Shown: positions 35,177 to 44,363 of the stretch, piece after piece
How the letters are laid out: every line of letters begins with the position of its first letter
How positions within the stretch are numbered: the first letter of the stretch is position 1
Assembly (NCBI RefSeq): GCF_009741375.1
Contig: NZ_WOWP01000013.1
Location: 1-64,000, forward strand
Reading direction: 5' to 3'
Length of the DNA stretch: 64,000 nucleotides
DNA from: Flavobacterium rakeshii
GTDB taxonomy: Bacteria; Bacteroidota; Bacteroidia; Flavobacteriales; Flavobacteriaceae
Program-made: the position numbers and the translations under genes
Notes under the pieces: model-generated
Databases searched by the model: none
Told to the model about the DNA's origin: nothing
What the model saw: the letters and a program-made list of their open reading frames with translations, nothing else

Positions 35177-37669
35177 ATGACAGTAAAACATTTAAAAGCC
35201 ATACAGTTTTTTGCCTTAACAGGCTTATTATTACTTGCTTCCTGCGGGGGTAAAAACAATACTGACTTTAGTAATCGTGAAGTAAGCTTTAACGAAAACT
35301 GGCAGTTTTACCTTAGCAAAGACAGCAACGATACCATTATTGATAAAAGCCAGGCAAGAACACTTAACGTTCCGCACGACTGGAGCATTGAGCTTCCTTT
35401 TGATGAGAACAGCCCTGCCGGAATTGGCGGAGGTGCCTTAAATGGTGGATTAGGATGGTATACAAAAACATTTAAAGTAGCTGAGAAAGACAGCACAAAA
35501 ATCACTTCTGTTGTTTTTGACGGAGTGTACATGAATAGTGATGTTTGGGTAAACGGACATCACCTGGGCAATCGTCCAAATGGGTATTTGGGTTTTGAAT
35601 ATAACCTTACCCCTTACCTTAACTATGGTGAAAAGGAAAACGAAATACTGGTTAAGGTAAACAACTCTAAACAAGCTAATTCAAGATGGTATTCGGGTTC
35701 GGGCATATATAGAAATGTATGGCTAAAAACAACCGACAAGGCACATGTAACGCAATGGGGAACTTTTATAACTACTCCAACGGTTACAGAGGCCGAAGCT
35801 GTTGTTAACCTTGAAACAACCATTAAAAACGAATATCCTGAAGCAAAAGAACTTGTAGTAACCACTACCCTTTTTAAAGAGAATTCAGAAATCGCATCTA
35901 TCTCCAAAAAAATTAATATAGCCGCAAACAAGCAACAAAACCTGGTACAGGAGGTTAAAGTAAATAATCCTGTATTATGGGAGGTTGAAAAACCACAAAT
36001 GTATACGGCTGTAACACAAATCTCTTTAAACAATGTAGTTGTAGACCAGTACAAAACCCCTTTTGGTATAAGGACATTTACATTTGATTTGAAAAAAGGA
36101 TTCCTGCTTAACGGTAAGCAGGTAAAAATAAAAGGTGTTTGCCTGCACCATGATTTGGGTCCGCTTGGATCGGCAATCAACACAAGAGCTATAGAACGTC
36201 AGCTGGAAATAATGAGGGAAATGGGTGTTAACGGTATCCGTACCTCACACAACCCTCCTGCCCCAGAGCTTTTAGACCTTTGTGATAAAATGGGCTTTAT
36301 AGTAATGGACGAAGCCTTCGATATGTGGGCACAGTCCAAAACACCACACGATTACAGTAACTACTGGGATGAGTGGCACAAAAGGGATCTTGAAGACCAG
36401 ATTTTAAGAGACCGTAACCACCCTAGTGTGTTTATGTGGAGCATAGGTAACGAAATACCGGAACAATGGAGTGATAAAGGAGCCGAAATAGGCCGTGAGC
36501 TTTCGGCAATCGTAAAGGCCATGGATAATACCCGCCCTGTTACGGCTGCCATGAATCCGCCAATAATAGTAAACAGTGATGAAGTAAGCATACAGTTCCA
36601 AAATACTGCCGATACCCCTAATGCACTGGCTGCATCGGGAGCACTGGACATCATTGGTTACAATTATGCACATCAAACCTATGAGAAACATCCGGTAAAC
36701 TTCCCTAAAGTTCCGTTCATTGCTACCGAAACCACTTCCGCACTGGCTACAAGAGGTTATTATGATACCAAGTCAGACACCGTTAAAATGTGGCCTAAGC
36801 GTTGGGACATTCCGTTTTACGACGGTAATCCAGGTAATACCGTATCGGCTTACGATCAGGTACAGGCACCTTGGGGATCTACACACGAGGCTACATGGAA
36901 AATCATTAAAAAACACGACTACCTTGCGGGTATGTATATATGGACAGGTTTTGATTACATAGGCGAACCTACGCCTTACCAATGGCCTTCCATAAGTTCA
37001 TACTTCGGTATAGTAGACCTTGCAGGCTTCCCTAAAGATGTGTACTATATGTACCAAAGTGAATGGACCGATAAAACGGTACTACACGTTTTCCCTCACT
37101 GGAACTGGAAAGAAGGACAAACCGTAGATGTTTGGGCTTACTATAACAATGCCGATGAAGTGGAGCTGTACCTTAACGGAAAATCGCTTGGAAAACGCAG
37201 CAAACAAAACGACGACCTTCATGTAATGTGGCGCGTTCCGTTTGAGGCAGGTACTTTAAAAGCAGTTTCCAGAAAAGACGGCAAAACCGTATTGGAAAAA
37301 GAAGTAAAAACCACCGGAGAACCTGCACAGCTAAAACTTACAGCCGACAGGGAAACCATAAAAGCCAATGGTAATGACCTATCGTTCATTACTGTTGATA
37401 TTACAGATGATAAGGGTGTATTTGCCGCAACGGCTAACAATGAGATTCATTTTAGTGTAAAGGGCAACGGTAAGATTGTAGGCGTTTGCAGCGGAGACCC
37501 TGTGAGCCACGAATCTTACAAAAGCAACAGTCATACTGCCCTTAACGGTAAGTGCCTGGTGATAGTACAGGCAGCAAAAGAAGCCGGAACCATTACCCTA
37601 ACCGCATCGGGAGATGGATTAAAGGAAAATACTATTAGTATAAATACAATAAGTGACCAAGAAGAATAA
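35177..37669 (+). CDS. GH2 beta-galactosidase-type lipoprotein
   Basis: An 830-residue enzyme with lipobox LLASC (about residue 23). It has the three GH2 domains: sugar-binding (about 35-200), immunoglobulin-like (205-310) and TIM barrel (311-600). The acid/base is Glu426 in GNEIPE and the nucleophile is Glu518 in IATETTS. C-terminal Ig-like domains of the DUF4982 kind follow. GH2 members include beta-galactosidases, glucuronidases and mannosidases. The domain set and neighbours suggest removal of galactose from xyloglucan side chains at the outer face or periplasm. First of the six hydrolase genes. Confidence 0.87.
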   Translation: MTVKHLKAIQFFALTGLLLLASCGGKNNTDFSNREVSFNENWQFYLSKDSNDTIIDKSQARTLNVPHDWSIELPFDENSPAGIGGGALNGGLGWYTKTFKVAEKDSTKITSVVFDGVYMNSDVWVNGHHLGNRPNGYLGFEYNLTPYLNYGEKENEILVKVNNSKQANSRWYSGSGIYRNVWLKTTDKAHVTQWGTFITTPTVTEAEAVVNLETTIKNEYPEAKELVVTTTLFKENSEIASISKKINIAANKQQNLVQEVKVNNPVLWEVEKPQMYTAVTQISLNNVVVDQYKTPFGIRTFTFDLKKGFLLNGKQVKIKGVCLHHDLGPLGSAINTRAIERQLEIMREMGVNGIRTSHNPPAPELLDLCDKMGFIVMDEAFDMWAQSKTPHDYSNYWDEWHKRDLEDQILRDRNHPSVFMWSIGNEIPEQWSDKGAEIGRELSAIVKAMDNTRPVTAAMNPPIIVNSDEVSIQFQNTADTPNALAASGALDIIGYNYAHQTYEKHPVNFPKVPFIATETTSALATRGYYDTKSDTVKMWPKRWDIPFYDGNPGNTVSAYDQVQAPWGSTHEATWKIIKKHDYLAGMYIWTGFDYIGEPTPYQWPSISSYFGIVDLAGFPKDVYYMYQSEWTDKTVLHVFPHWNWKEGQTVDVWAYYNNADEVELYLNGKSLGKRSKQNDDLHVMWRVPFEAGTLKAVSRKDGKTVLEKEVKTTGEPAQLKLTADRETIKANGNDLSFITVDITDDKGVFAATANNEIHFSVKGNGKIVGVCSGDPVSHESYKSNSHTALNGKCLVIVQAAKEAGTITLTASGDGLKENTISINTISDQEE

Positions 37670-37675
37670 AAACTA

Positions 37676-40072
37676 ATGAAAAACAGATTAACACAAATTT
37701 CTTTAAGCCTGTTTATGGCAACCGCAGCCATACAGGGTGTTAGTGCGCAAATACAAAACGCACCTGTACTTAATGCCCCCGTGGATGTAAGTACCGACTT
37801 TGAGAATTATGCCAATACCTTTTACTTTGCCGATGAACTGGCATCGTTTGACCCTAAAACTGGGAAAGGTACTGTAAAATATACCCGTTACAACTACAAA
37901 ACGCGTCAGGCATTTAACAACATGATGATGAAGCCTGATACTGTGGCGGCAAATGAATTCCCTGCCACAGAGTATGAGGCTGCTCCTGTACTGCCTTTCA
38001 GTATTGAGTTTGTTTCAGAGCGTGCCATAAGGATAAAAACAACGTCGGGCCCGCAGTTCAATCAGCCGAAAGAATCACTGATGCTGGTAAACGGCACAGC
38101 ACCAAATCATCCTGAAAACTGGAAATACAGTAAAACAGCAACAGGACATAAATATACTAGTAACTACGGTAGTGTGGAAATACAAACCAATCCGTGGCAC
38201 GTAAAAATATATGATGCAAAAGGTAAACTGCTTACCTCAACACTTCATAACTCAGACCTTCAAAATACTTACACCCCGGTGCTGCCGTATTCTTATGTTC
38301 GCAGGAACAGTGATTACTCCCGTAGTGTAGCCCCTGTTTTCAGCCTTGAGCCGGATGAGAAGATATTCGGTTGTGGTGAATCGTTCACACAGTTCAACAA
38401 ACGCGGACAAAAAGTGGTTTTATGGACAGACGATGCAAACGGTGTTCAAAACGAAACCATGTACAAACCTATTCCGTTTTATATGAGTAGCCGTGGTTAT
38501 GGTGTTTTTATGCATACCTCTACCCCTGTTACGGTTGACTTTGGTAAGTACTTTGCAGGTGCCAATAAAATGATGATTGGTGATGATGTTGCCGACCTTT
38601 TCATCTTTATTGGTGAGCCTAAAGACATCCTTGACGAGTACACCAATCTTACAGGTAAGGCTTCTATGCCACCGCTATGGTCATTTGGTTTCTGGATGAG
38701 CCGTATCACTTACTTCTCTGAAAAGGAAGGCCGTGAAATTGCTAAAAACCTTCGTAAGAATAAAATACCTAGTGATGTTATCCACTTTGATACCGGATGG
38801 TTTGACGTAGACTGGAGAAACAACTACGAGTTTGCTTCAGAACGTTTTGATGATCCTGCCAAAATGATGGCAGATATGAAAAAAGACGGTTTTAATGTAT
38901 GCCTGTGGCAGTTACCGTATTTTACACCAAGAAATACGCTATTTAACGAAATAGTTGATAATGGTTTAGCCGTTAAGGACAGAAAAGGTAATATTCCTTA
39001 TGAGGATGCCGTACTGGATTTCTCTAACCCTGAAACCGTAAAATGGTATCAGGCAAAACTAAAACACCTAATGGATCAGGGTGTGGCAGTATTTAAGGTT
39101 GACTTTGGTGAAGCTGCACCTGCCGAGGGTATTTACCACTCAGGTCGCACAGGTTTCTATGAGCATAACCTGTACCCGCTTCGTTATAACAAAGCTGTAG
39201 CCGAACTTACCCAAAGAGAAAAAGGTTATACCCTTATATGGGCAAGAAGTACATGGGCTGGTAGCCAGCGTTACCCGTTACATTGGGGTGGTGATGCCGC
39301 TACTACAAACGGAGCAATGTCGGCTACACTACGTGGCGGACTTTCATTAGGGCTTTGCGGATTCAGTTTCTGGAGTCATGATGTGGGAGGTTTCGTTACC
39401 AAGTCGCCTGAAGAACTATACAAAAGATGGACTCCGTTTGGTATGCTTACCTCACACGTAAGAAGCCATGGTGAACCACCTACAGAGCCTTGGTTATACA
39501 GCGAGGATTTCCTTAAATCATTCAGGAATGCCGATAATATGCGTTACGAGCTGATGCCATACATCTATGCTCAGGCGAAGGAAAGTTCTGAAAAAGGATT
39601 ACCAATGATGCGTGCCCTGTTTGTGGAATATCCGCAGGATGCAGGTTCGTGGTTAATAGATAACGAATACCTGTTTGGATCAGATATGCTTGTTGCTCCG
39701 TTATTTGAAGAAGTAACCGAAAGGGATGTATATCTTCCGCCGGGACAATGGGTAGATTACCAAACCAAAAAAGTATACAATGGCGGATGGCACAAAATTG
39801 CTGCCGGAGAATTACCAATTATCGTATTGGTTAAAAGCGGTACAGCCATCCCTCACATAAAACTGGCACAGTCTACAAAAGATATGGACTGGAGCAAGCT
39901 TACCCTTAAAGTATATGCTGCCGAAGGTACTACTACAGCTACAGCTAAGGTATACCTACCGGAAGGGAAAGCGTTACAAAACATAAAACTTACTAAAAAA
40001 GGTAACGGATTTGAAGTAGACAGCAACCCTCTAAGCGGGGAAACTACCTTTAAAACCGAATGGATTAAATAA
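37676..40072 (+). CDS. GH31 alpha-xylosidase
   Basis: A 798-residue secreted enzyme with a signal peptide (1-24). The nucleophile is Asp476 in FKVDFGEAAP and the acid/base is Asp540 in HWGGD, 64 residues apart as in YicI (416/482). The FKVDFGE context and the SFGFWMSRI loop are like YicI-type alpha-xylosidases rather than alpha-glucosidases. It would release alpha-xylose from xyloglucan oligosaccharides, supplying the xylose operon upstream. It is 6 bp after the GH2 gene, with a terminator-like hairpin after it. Confidence 0.9.
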   Translation: MKNRLTQISLSLFMATAAIQGVSAQIQNAPVLNAPVDVSTDFENYANTFYFADELASFDPKTGKGTVKYTRYNYKTRQAFNNMMMKPDTVAANEFPATEYEAAPVLPFSIEFVSERAIRIKTTSGPQFNQPKESLMLVNGTAPNHPENWKYSKTATGHKYTSNYGSVEIQTNPWHVKIYDAKGKLLTSTLHNSDLQNTYTPVLPYSYVRRNSDYSRSVAPVFSLEPDEKIFGCGESFTQFNKRGQKVVLWTDDANGVQNETMYKPIPFYMSSRGYGVFMHTSTPVTVDFGKYFAGANKMMIGDDVADLFIFIGEPKDILDEYTNLTGKASMPPLWSFGFWMSRITYFSEKEGREIAKNLRKNKIPSDVIHFDTGWFDVDWRNNYEFASERFDDPAKMMADMKKDGFNVCLWQLPYFTPRNTLFNEIVDNGLAVKDRKGNIPYEDAVLDFSNPETVKWYQAKLKHLMDQGVAVFKVDFGEAAPAEGIYHSGRTGFYEHNLYPLRYNKAVAELTQREKGYTLIWARSTWAGSQRYPLHWGGDAATTNGAMSATLRGGLSLGLCGFSFWSHDVGGFVTKSPEELYKRWTPFGMLTSHVRSHGEPPTEPWLYSEDFLKSFRNADNMRYELMPYIYAQAKESSEKGLPMMRALFVEYPQDAGSWLIDNEYLFGSDMLVAPLFEEVTERDVYLPPGQWVDYQTKKVYNGGWHKIAAGELPIIVLVKSGTAIPHIKLAQSTKDMDWSKLTLKVYAAEGTTTATAKVYLPEGKALQNIKLTKKGNGFEVDSNPLSGETTFKTEWIK

Positions 40073-40104
40073 ATTAAGTTGTTTTGGGTTAGTTATTACT
40101 CACT

Positions 40105-40140
40105 CCGGGGCCAGTGTTTAGACTTCCTGTCCCCGGTTTT
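40105..40140 (+). terminator. Terminator-like hairpin inside the hydrolase gene run
   Basis: CCGGGG (40105-40110) and CCCCGG (40131-40136) form the base of a stem with one mismatch above, followed by TTTT. It lies between GH31 and GH97 and may reduce expression of the last four genes or mark a second unit. Confidence 0.65.
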
Positions 40141-40179
40141 ATTACTTTTAAGCACATCTATTATTTATAAATAATTATC

Positions 40180-42177
40180 ATGACCTCAAGAAAATTTATA
40201 GTACCAGCCTTACTTGCCCTGCTTGTTGCAGGCTGTTCGGAAACTAAACAAACCACACACGAACTGGCTTCGCCAAACGGTGAAAACAAAATTACCTTCT
40301 CCCTAAACGGTAACATGCCTACATATACCGTTAATCACGAGGAGAAAGAGATCATTACCCCTTCGGCACTTGGATTCGTACTTAAAAACGAAGATCTTAC
40401 CAAAGATTTTGAACTGGTAGATGTTCAAACCTCAACACACGATGATACCTGGGAACAGGTTTGGGGCGAAAAGAAAAACATCAGGAACCATTATAACGAA
40501 ATGGTGGTTAAGCTTCAAAGTAAAGAAAAACACAATTTGGAGATACAGTTCCGTGCTTTTGACGACGGTGTGGCGTTTCGCTATGTATTCCCGAAACAAA
40601 ATATAAAAGACAGCATCTTCATTATGGACGAGGTTACGGCCTTTAACCTAAAAGAAGACGGTAAAGCATGGTGGATTCCTGCCTATCAGGAAAATCGCTA
40701 TGAGTACCTTTATGAGGCTTCTCCGGTAAGTACGCTGGATGTGGTGCATACACCATTAACCATAGAAAATAAAGACGGTGTTGTACTTAGCTTCCACGAG
40801 GCAAACCTTGTAGATTTTGCCAGTATGGTATTAAGGCATACCGAAGGTTCTAACCTAAAATCAGAGCTTGTGCCATGGGCAGACGGAGTTAAGGTACGTA
40901 CTACCGAAACCTTTACCTCTCCATGGAGAACCATCCAGATAGGTGAAAAACCAGGTGACCTTATTACTTCTTACATGATTCTTAACCTTAATGAGCCTAA
41001 TGCATTAACCGACACTTCTTACATTGAACCGTTTAAATATACCGGTATATGGTGGGGAATGCACATAGGTAAATACACTTTCTGGGAAAGTGAAAAACAG
41101 GGTGCTACTACAAAGAATGCTAAAGAATATATCGACTTCAACAACAAGGAAGGGATTAACTACCTTCTTATTGAAGGATGGAACAAAGGATGGACTCCGG
41201 CATGGTATGAAAACAGAATGCACATGTTCAGCTTTACTGAAAATGCCGATAACTTCGACCTTGAAAAAGTGGTTGAGTATGGTAAAAGCAAAGGAGTAAA
41301 CATTATTGGTTACCATGAAACAGGTTCTAACCTTATTAATTACCTAAAAGAGATAGACGAAGGTTTTGCACTTTACAAGCGTTTAGGCATACACAACGTA
41401 AAAATAGGTCAGGTAGGTTCTAAACTAAATATGAAAGAATGGCACCATGGTCAGTTTGGTGTAAACTACTACCGCTATGTACTTAAAAAAGCGGCAGAAT
41501 ACGGTTTAGCGGTTAACTTCCACGAGCCTATTAAAGATACTGGTGAAAGACGTACTTACCCTAACATGATGGCGCGCGAAGGCTCTCGTGGTATGGAATA
41601 CAATGCCTGGAGCGAGGGTAACCCGCCAAGCCACGAAACCATCCTTCCGTTTACAAGATTACTATCAGGTCCAATGGACTTTACACCGGGTATACTGGAC
41701 GTAGAGGTTACTCAGGGATACCCGGGTAAAAGGGTACATACTACGGCTGCAAAACAGCTGGCGCTATATGTTACCATCTACTCTCCTATTCAAATGCTTG
41801 CCGACCTTCCTGAAAACTACGAAGGGAATCCTGCATTCCAGTTCCTTAAAGATGTACCTACAGACTGGGAAGATACTAAAGTACTTAACGGAGAAATTGG
41901 CGAATACATTACTACTGTCCGTAAGGATGTACACAGTGCTGACTGGTATTTAGGAAGTATCACTAACGAAAAGGCACGTGACCTTGAGGTTAGTCTTGAT
42001 TTCCTTGATGCTGACGCTCAGTATGAAGCTGAAATTTATGCTGATGCCGAAGGTACCGATGAGACTCATAACCCGGCTAAGGTGAGCATTACAAAACAAA
42101 ACGTAACAGCAAAAGATAAATTAACCCTTAAGCTTGGCGCTTCGGGCGGTACAGCTATCAGGTTTAAAAAAATGTAA
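40180..42177 (+). CDS. GH97 alpha-glucosidase (SusB-like) lipoprotein
   Basis: A 665-residue enzyme with lipobox VAGC. Three Glu residues match the inverting SusB set: Glu380 in YHET, Glu449 in NFHE and Glu473 in GMEY. Their spacings of 69 and 24 are the same as SusB 439, 508 and 532. Retaining GH97 alpha-galactosidases have an Asp nucleophile instead. It should cleave terminal alpha-glucose, possibly from alpha-glucans. This does not fit the xyloglucan theme of the neighbours. The gene begins about 40 bp after a hairpin and 3 bp before the next gene. The activity call rests on recalled SusB numbering. Confidence 0.85.
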   Translation: MTSRKFIVPALLALLVAGCSETKQTTHELASPNGENKITFSLNGNMPTYTVNHEEKEIITPSALGFVLKNEDLTKDFELVDVQTSTHDDTWEQVWGEKKNIRNHYNEMVVKLQSKEKHNLEIQFRAFDDGVAFRYVFPKQNIKDSIFIMDEVTAFNLKEDGKAWWIPAYQENRYEYLYEASPVSTLDVVHTPLTIENKDGVVLSFHEANLVDFASMVLRHTEGSNLKSELVPWADGVKVRTTETFTSPWRTIQIGEKPGDLITSYMILNLNEPNALTDTSYIEPFKYTGIWWGMHIGKYTFWESEKQGATTKNAKEYIDFNNKEGINYLLIEGWNKGWTPAWYENRMHMFSFTENADNFDLEKVVEYGKSKGVNIIGYHETGSNLINYLKEIDEGFALYKRLGIHNVKIGQVGSKLNMKEWHHGQFGVNYYRYVLKKAAEYGLAVNFHEPIKDTGERRTYPNMMAREGSRGMEYNAWSEGNPPSHETILPFTRLLSGPMDFTPGILDVEVTQGYPGKRVHTTAAKQLALYVTIYSPIQMLADLPENYEGNPAFQFLKDVPTDWEDTKVLNGEIGEYITTVRKDVHSADWYLGSITNEKARDLEVSLDFLDADAQYEAEIYADAEGTDETHNPAKVSITKQNVTAKDKLTLKLGASGGTAIRFKKM

Positions 42178-42180
42178 GTA

Positions 42181-44349
42181 ATGAATAAGTATTGTTTATA
42201 CTTTTTATTATTAATAACTACATCGTTAGCCGCACAGCAAAAAGGCTATCAGTACCCTTTTCAAAATCCTGATCTGGATACCGAAAAGCGTATTGATAAC
42301 CTGCTGTCGCTAATGACACTGGACGAAAAGATTAATGCGTTAAGCACTGATCCTTCGGTTCCCCGTTTGGGCGTTAAAGGTACAGGGCATGTGGAAGGAC
42401 TTCACGGACTTGCCCTTGGCGGACCAGGAGAATGGGGCGGAAAAAACCGCGAACCATTACCTACCACCACTTTTCCGCAGGCGTATGGCTTAGGCGAAAC
42501 ATGGGATACCGGACTACTACAAAAAATTGCAGCAGTTGAAGCTTTGGAAACACGCTTTGCTTATCAGTATTATAATCGGGGCGGACTGGTAGTGCGTGCC
42601 CCTAATGCCGATTTGGCAAGGGACCCGCGATGGGGACGTACCGAGGAAAGTTATGGCGAAGATGCCTTTTTTAACGGAACTATGACTGTAGCTTTTGTTA
42701 AAGGCTTACAGGGAGACAACGACAAATACTGGCAAACCGCTTCGCTTATGAAGCATTTCCTTGCCAATAGTAATGAGGATGGACGTACTTATACCTCATC
42801 TGATTTTGACGAAAGATTATGGAGGGAATATTATTCAGTTCCTTTCAGGATGGGAGTTATTGAGGGCGGTTCACGTGCCTATATGGCTGCTTACAATAAA
42901 GTAAACGGTATCCCTGCAATGGTACACCCTATGCTTAAAGATATTACGGTTAACGAATGGGGGCAAAACGGAATCATTTGTACCGATGGTGGCGCTTTCA
43001 GGTTATTGCTATCAGACCATAAATATTATGAAGATAAATTCCTTGGAGCTGCCGCAGCCGTAAAAGCAGGTATCAACCAGTTTCTTGATGAGTTTACCGA
43101 AGCCGTGTATGGAGCAATTTCAAACGGTTACCTTACCGAAAAAGAAATAGATGAAGTGCTGAAAGGCGACTACAGGATAATGATAAAACTGGGAATGCTG
43201 GATGCTACAGGTAATAACCCGTATGCTACAATAGGTATTGACAAAGATGCTAAAGACCCGTGGCTTAGCGAGAGCCATAAACAACTGGCACTTGAAGCTA
43301 CCCGAAAATCAATCGTACTTTTAAAGAACGACCCGGCAAAACAGTTACTTCCTTTAAACAAAAACAATATTAAGCGTATTGCAGTTATCGGGCAGTATGC
43401 CGAAGATGTATACCTGGACTGGTATAGTGGCACTCCGCCGTATAAGGTGAGTCCGCTACAGGGGATAAAAAATAAAGTCGGCAATGATATCGAAGTTATT
43501 TATGCTAAAAACAATGCCGATGGTAAAGCTGCCAAAATAGCCGCCGAAGCCGATGTGGTAATTGTTATAGCAAGCAACCATCCTTACTGTGATGCAGGCT
43601 GGGCAGACTGCCCTGTGCCAAGCAATGGTAAAGAAGCGGTAGACAGGCAGGCTATAACCTTAGAGCAGGAAGACCTTATTAAAGTAGTTTACCAGAGTAA
43701 CCCTAACACTGTGATTGTACTGCAAAGCAGTTTCCCTTATGCCATAAACTGGACTCAGGAAAATGTTCCTGCAATTGTACATATAACACATAACAGTCAG
43801 GAAACAGGAAACGGTCTTGCCGATGTATTGTTTGGCGATTACAACCCTGCGGGAAGACTAACCCAAACATGGGTGAAAGATATTACCGACCTCCCTCCTC
43901 TTTTGGATTACAACATCCGTAACGGGCGTACCTATATGTACTTTAAGGGAGAACCTTTATATGCCTTTGGTTATGGGTTAAGTTATACTTCTTTCGCTTA
44001 CAAAAGCATAGAAACAGGTAGCAATACCCTATCTAAAAACAAAGAACTCGAGGTAAAGGTTACAGTAAGTAATAACGGAAAAAGAGATGGCGAAGAAGTA
44101 GTACAGCTATATGTAAAACACCTTAACTCAAAAGTAGAACGCCCTATAAAGGAACTGAAAGCCTTTAAACGTGTACCTTTAAAAGCAGGAGAAACCAAAA
44201 CGGTAACTCTTACAGTAAGGGCTAAAGATCTTGAATACTGGAACACGGCAAAACAACGATTTGAGTTGGAACCCGAAGACATAGAACTCCAAATAGGAGG
44301 ATCATCTGATGCAATAGCACTCACAAAACAGATTAGCATTAAAAAATAA
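42181..44349 (+). CDS. GH3 beta-glycosidase 1 (beta-xylosidase/beta-glucosidase type)
   Basis: A 722-residue secreted enzyme with a signal peptide (1-19). The GH3 nucleophile is Asp269 in ICTDGGA. The second GH3 domain, with LKNDPAKQLLPL and KRIAVIGQYA, is followed by a C-terminal fibronectin-like domain (about 610-720). The TDGGA context differs from the SDW of the second GH3 in this run, which suggests a different specificity. Its exact sugar is not decided by sequence. It overlaps no gene and is 3 bp after GH97. Confidence 0.87.
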   Translation: MNKYCLYFLLLITTSLAAQQKGYQYPFQNPDLDTEKRIDNLLSLMTLDEKINALSTDPSVPRLGVKGTGHVEGLHGLALGGPGEWGGKNREPLPTTTFPQAYGLGETWDTGLLQKIAAVEALETRFAYQYYNRGGLVVRAPNADLARDPRWGRTEESYGEDAFFNGTMTVAFVKGLQGDNDKYWQTASLMKHFLANSNEDGRTYTSSDFDERLWREYYSVPFRMGVIEGGSRAYMAAYNKVNGIPAMVHPMLKDITVNEWGQNGIICTDGGAFRLLLSDHKYYEDKFLGAAAAVKAGINQFLDEFTEAVYGAISNGYLTEKEIDEVLKGDYRIMIKLGMLDATGNNPYATIGIDKDAKDPWLSESHKQLALEATRKSIVLLKNDPAKQLLPLNKNNIKRIAVIGQYAEDVYLDWYSGTPPYKVSPLQGIKNKVGNDIEVIYAKNNADGKAAKIAAEADVVIVIASNHPYCDAGWADCPVPSNGKEAVDRQAITLEQEDLIKVVYQSNPNTVIVLQSSFPYAINWTQENVPAIVHITHNSQETGNGLADVLFGDYNPAGRLTQTWVKDITDLPPLLDYNIRNGRTYMYFKGEPLYAFGYGLSYTSFAYKSIETGSNTLSKNKELEVKVTVSNNGKRDGEEVVQLYVKHLNSKVERPIKELKAFKRVPLKAGETKTVTLTVRAKDLEYWNTAKQRFELEPEDIELQIGGSSDAIALTKQISIKK

Positions 44350-44363
44350 TATACACCGCATAT

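Noticed and set aside
35138-35177. GTG start for the GH2 gene at 35138
   Set aside because: It lies inside a 16-bp terminator stem, and the ATG at 35177 begins directly with a lipoprotein signal.
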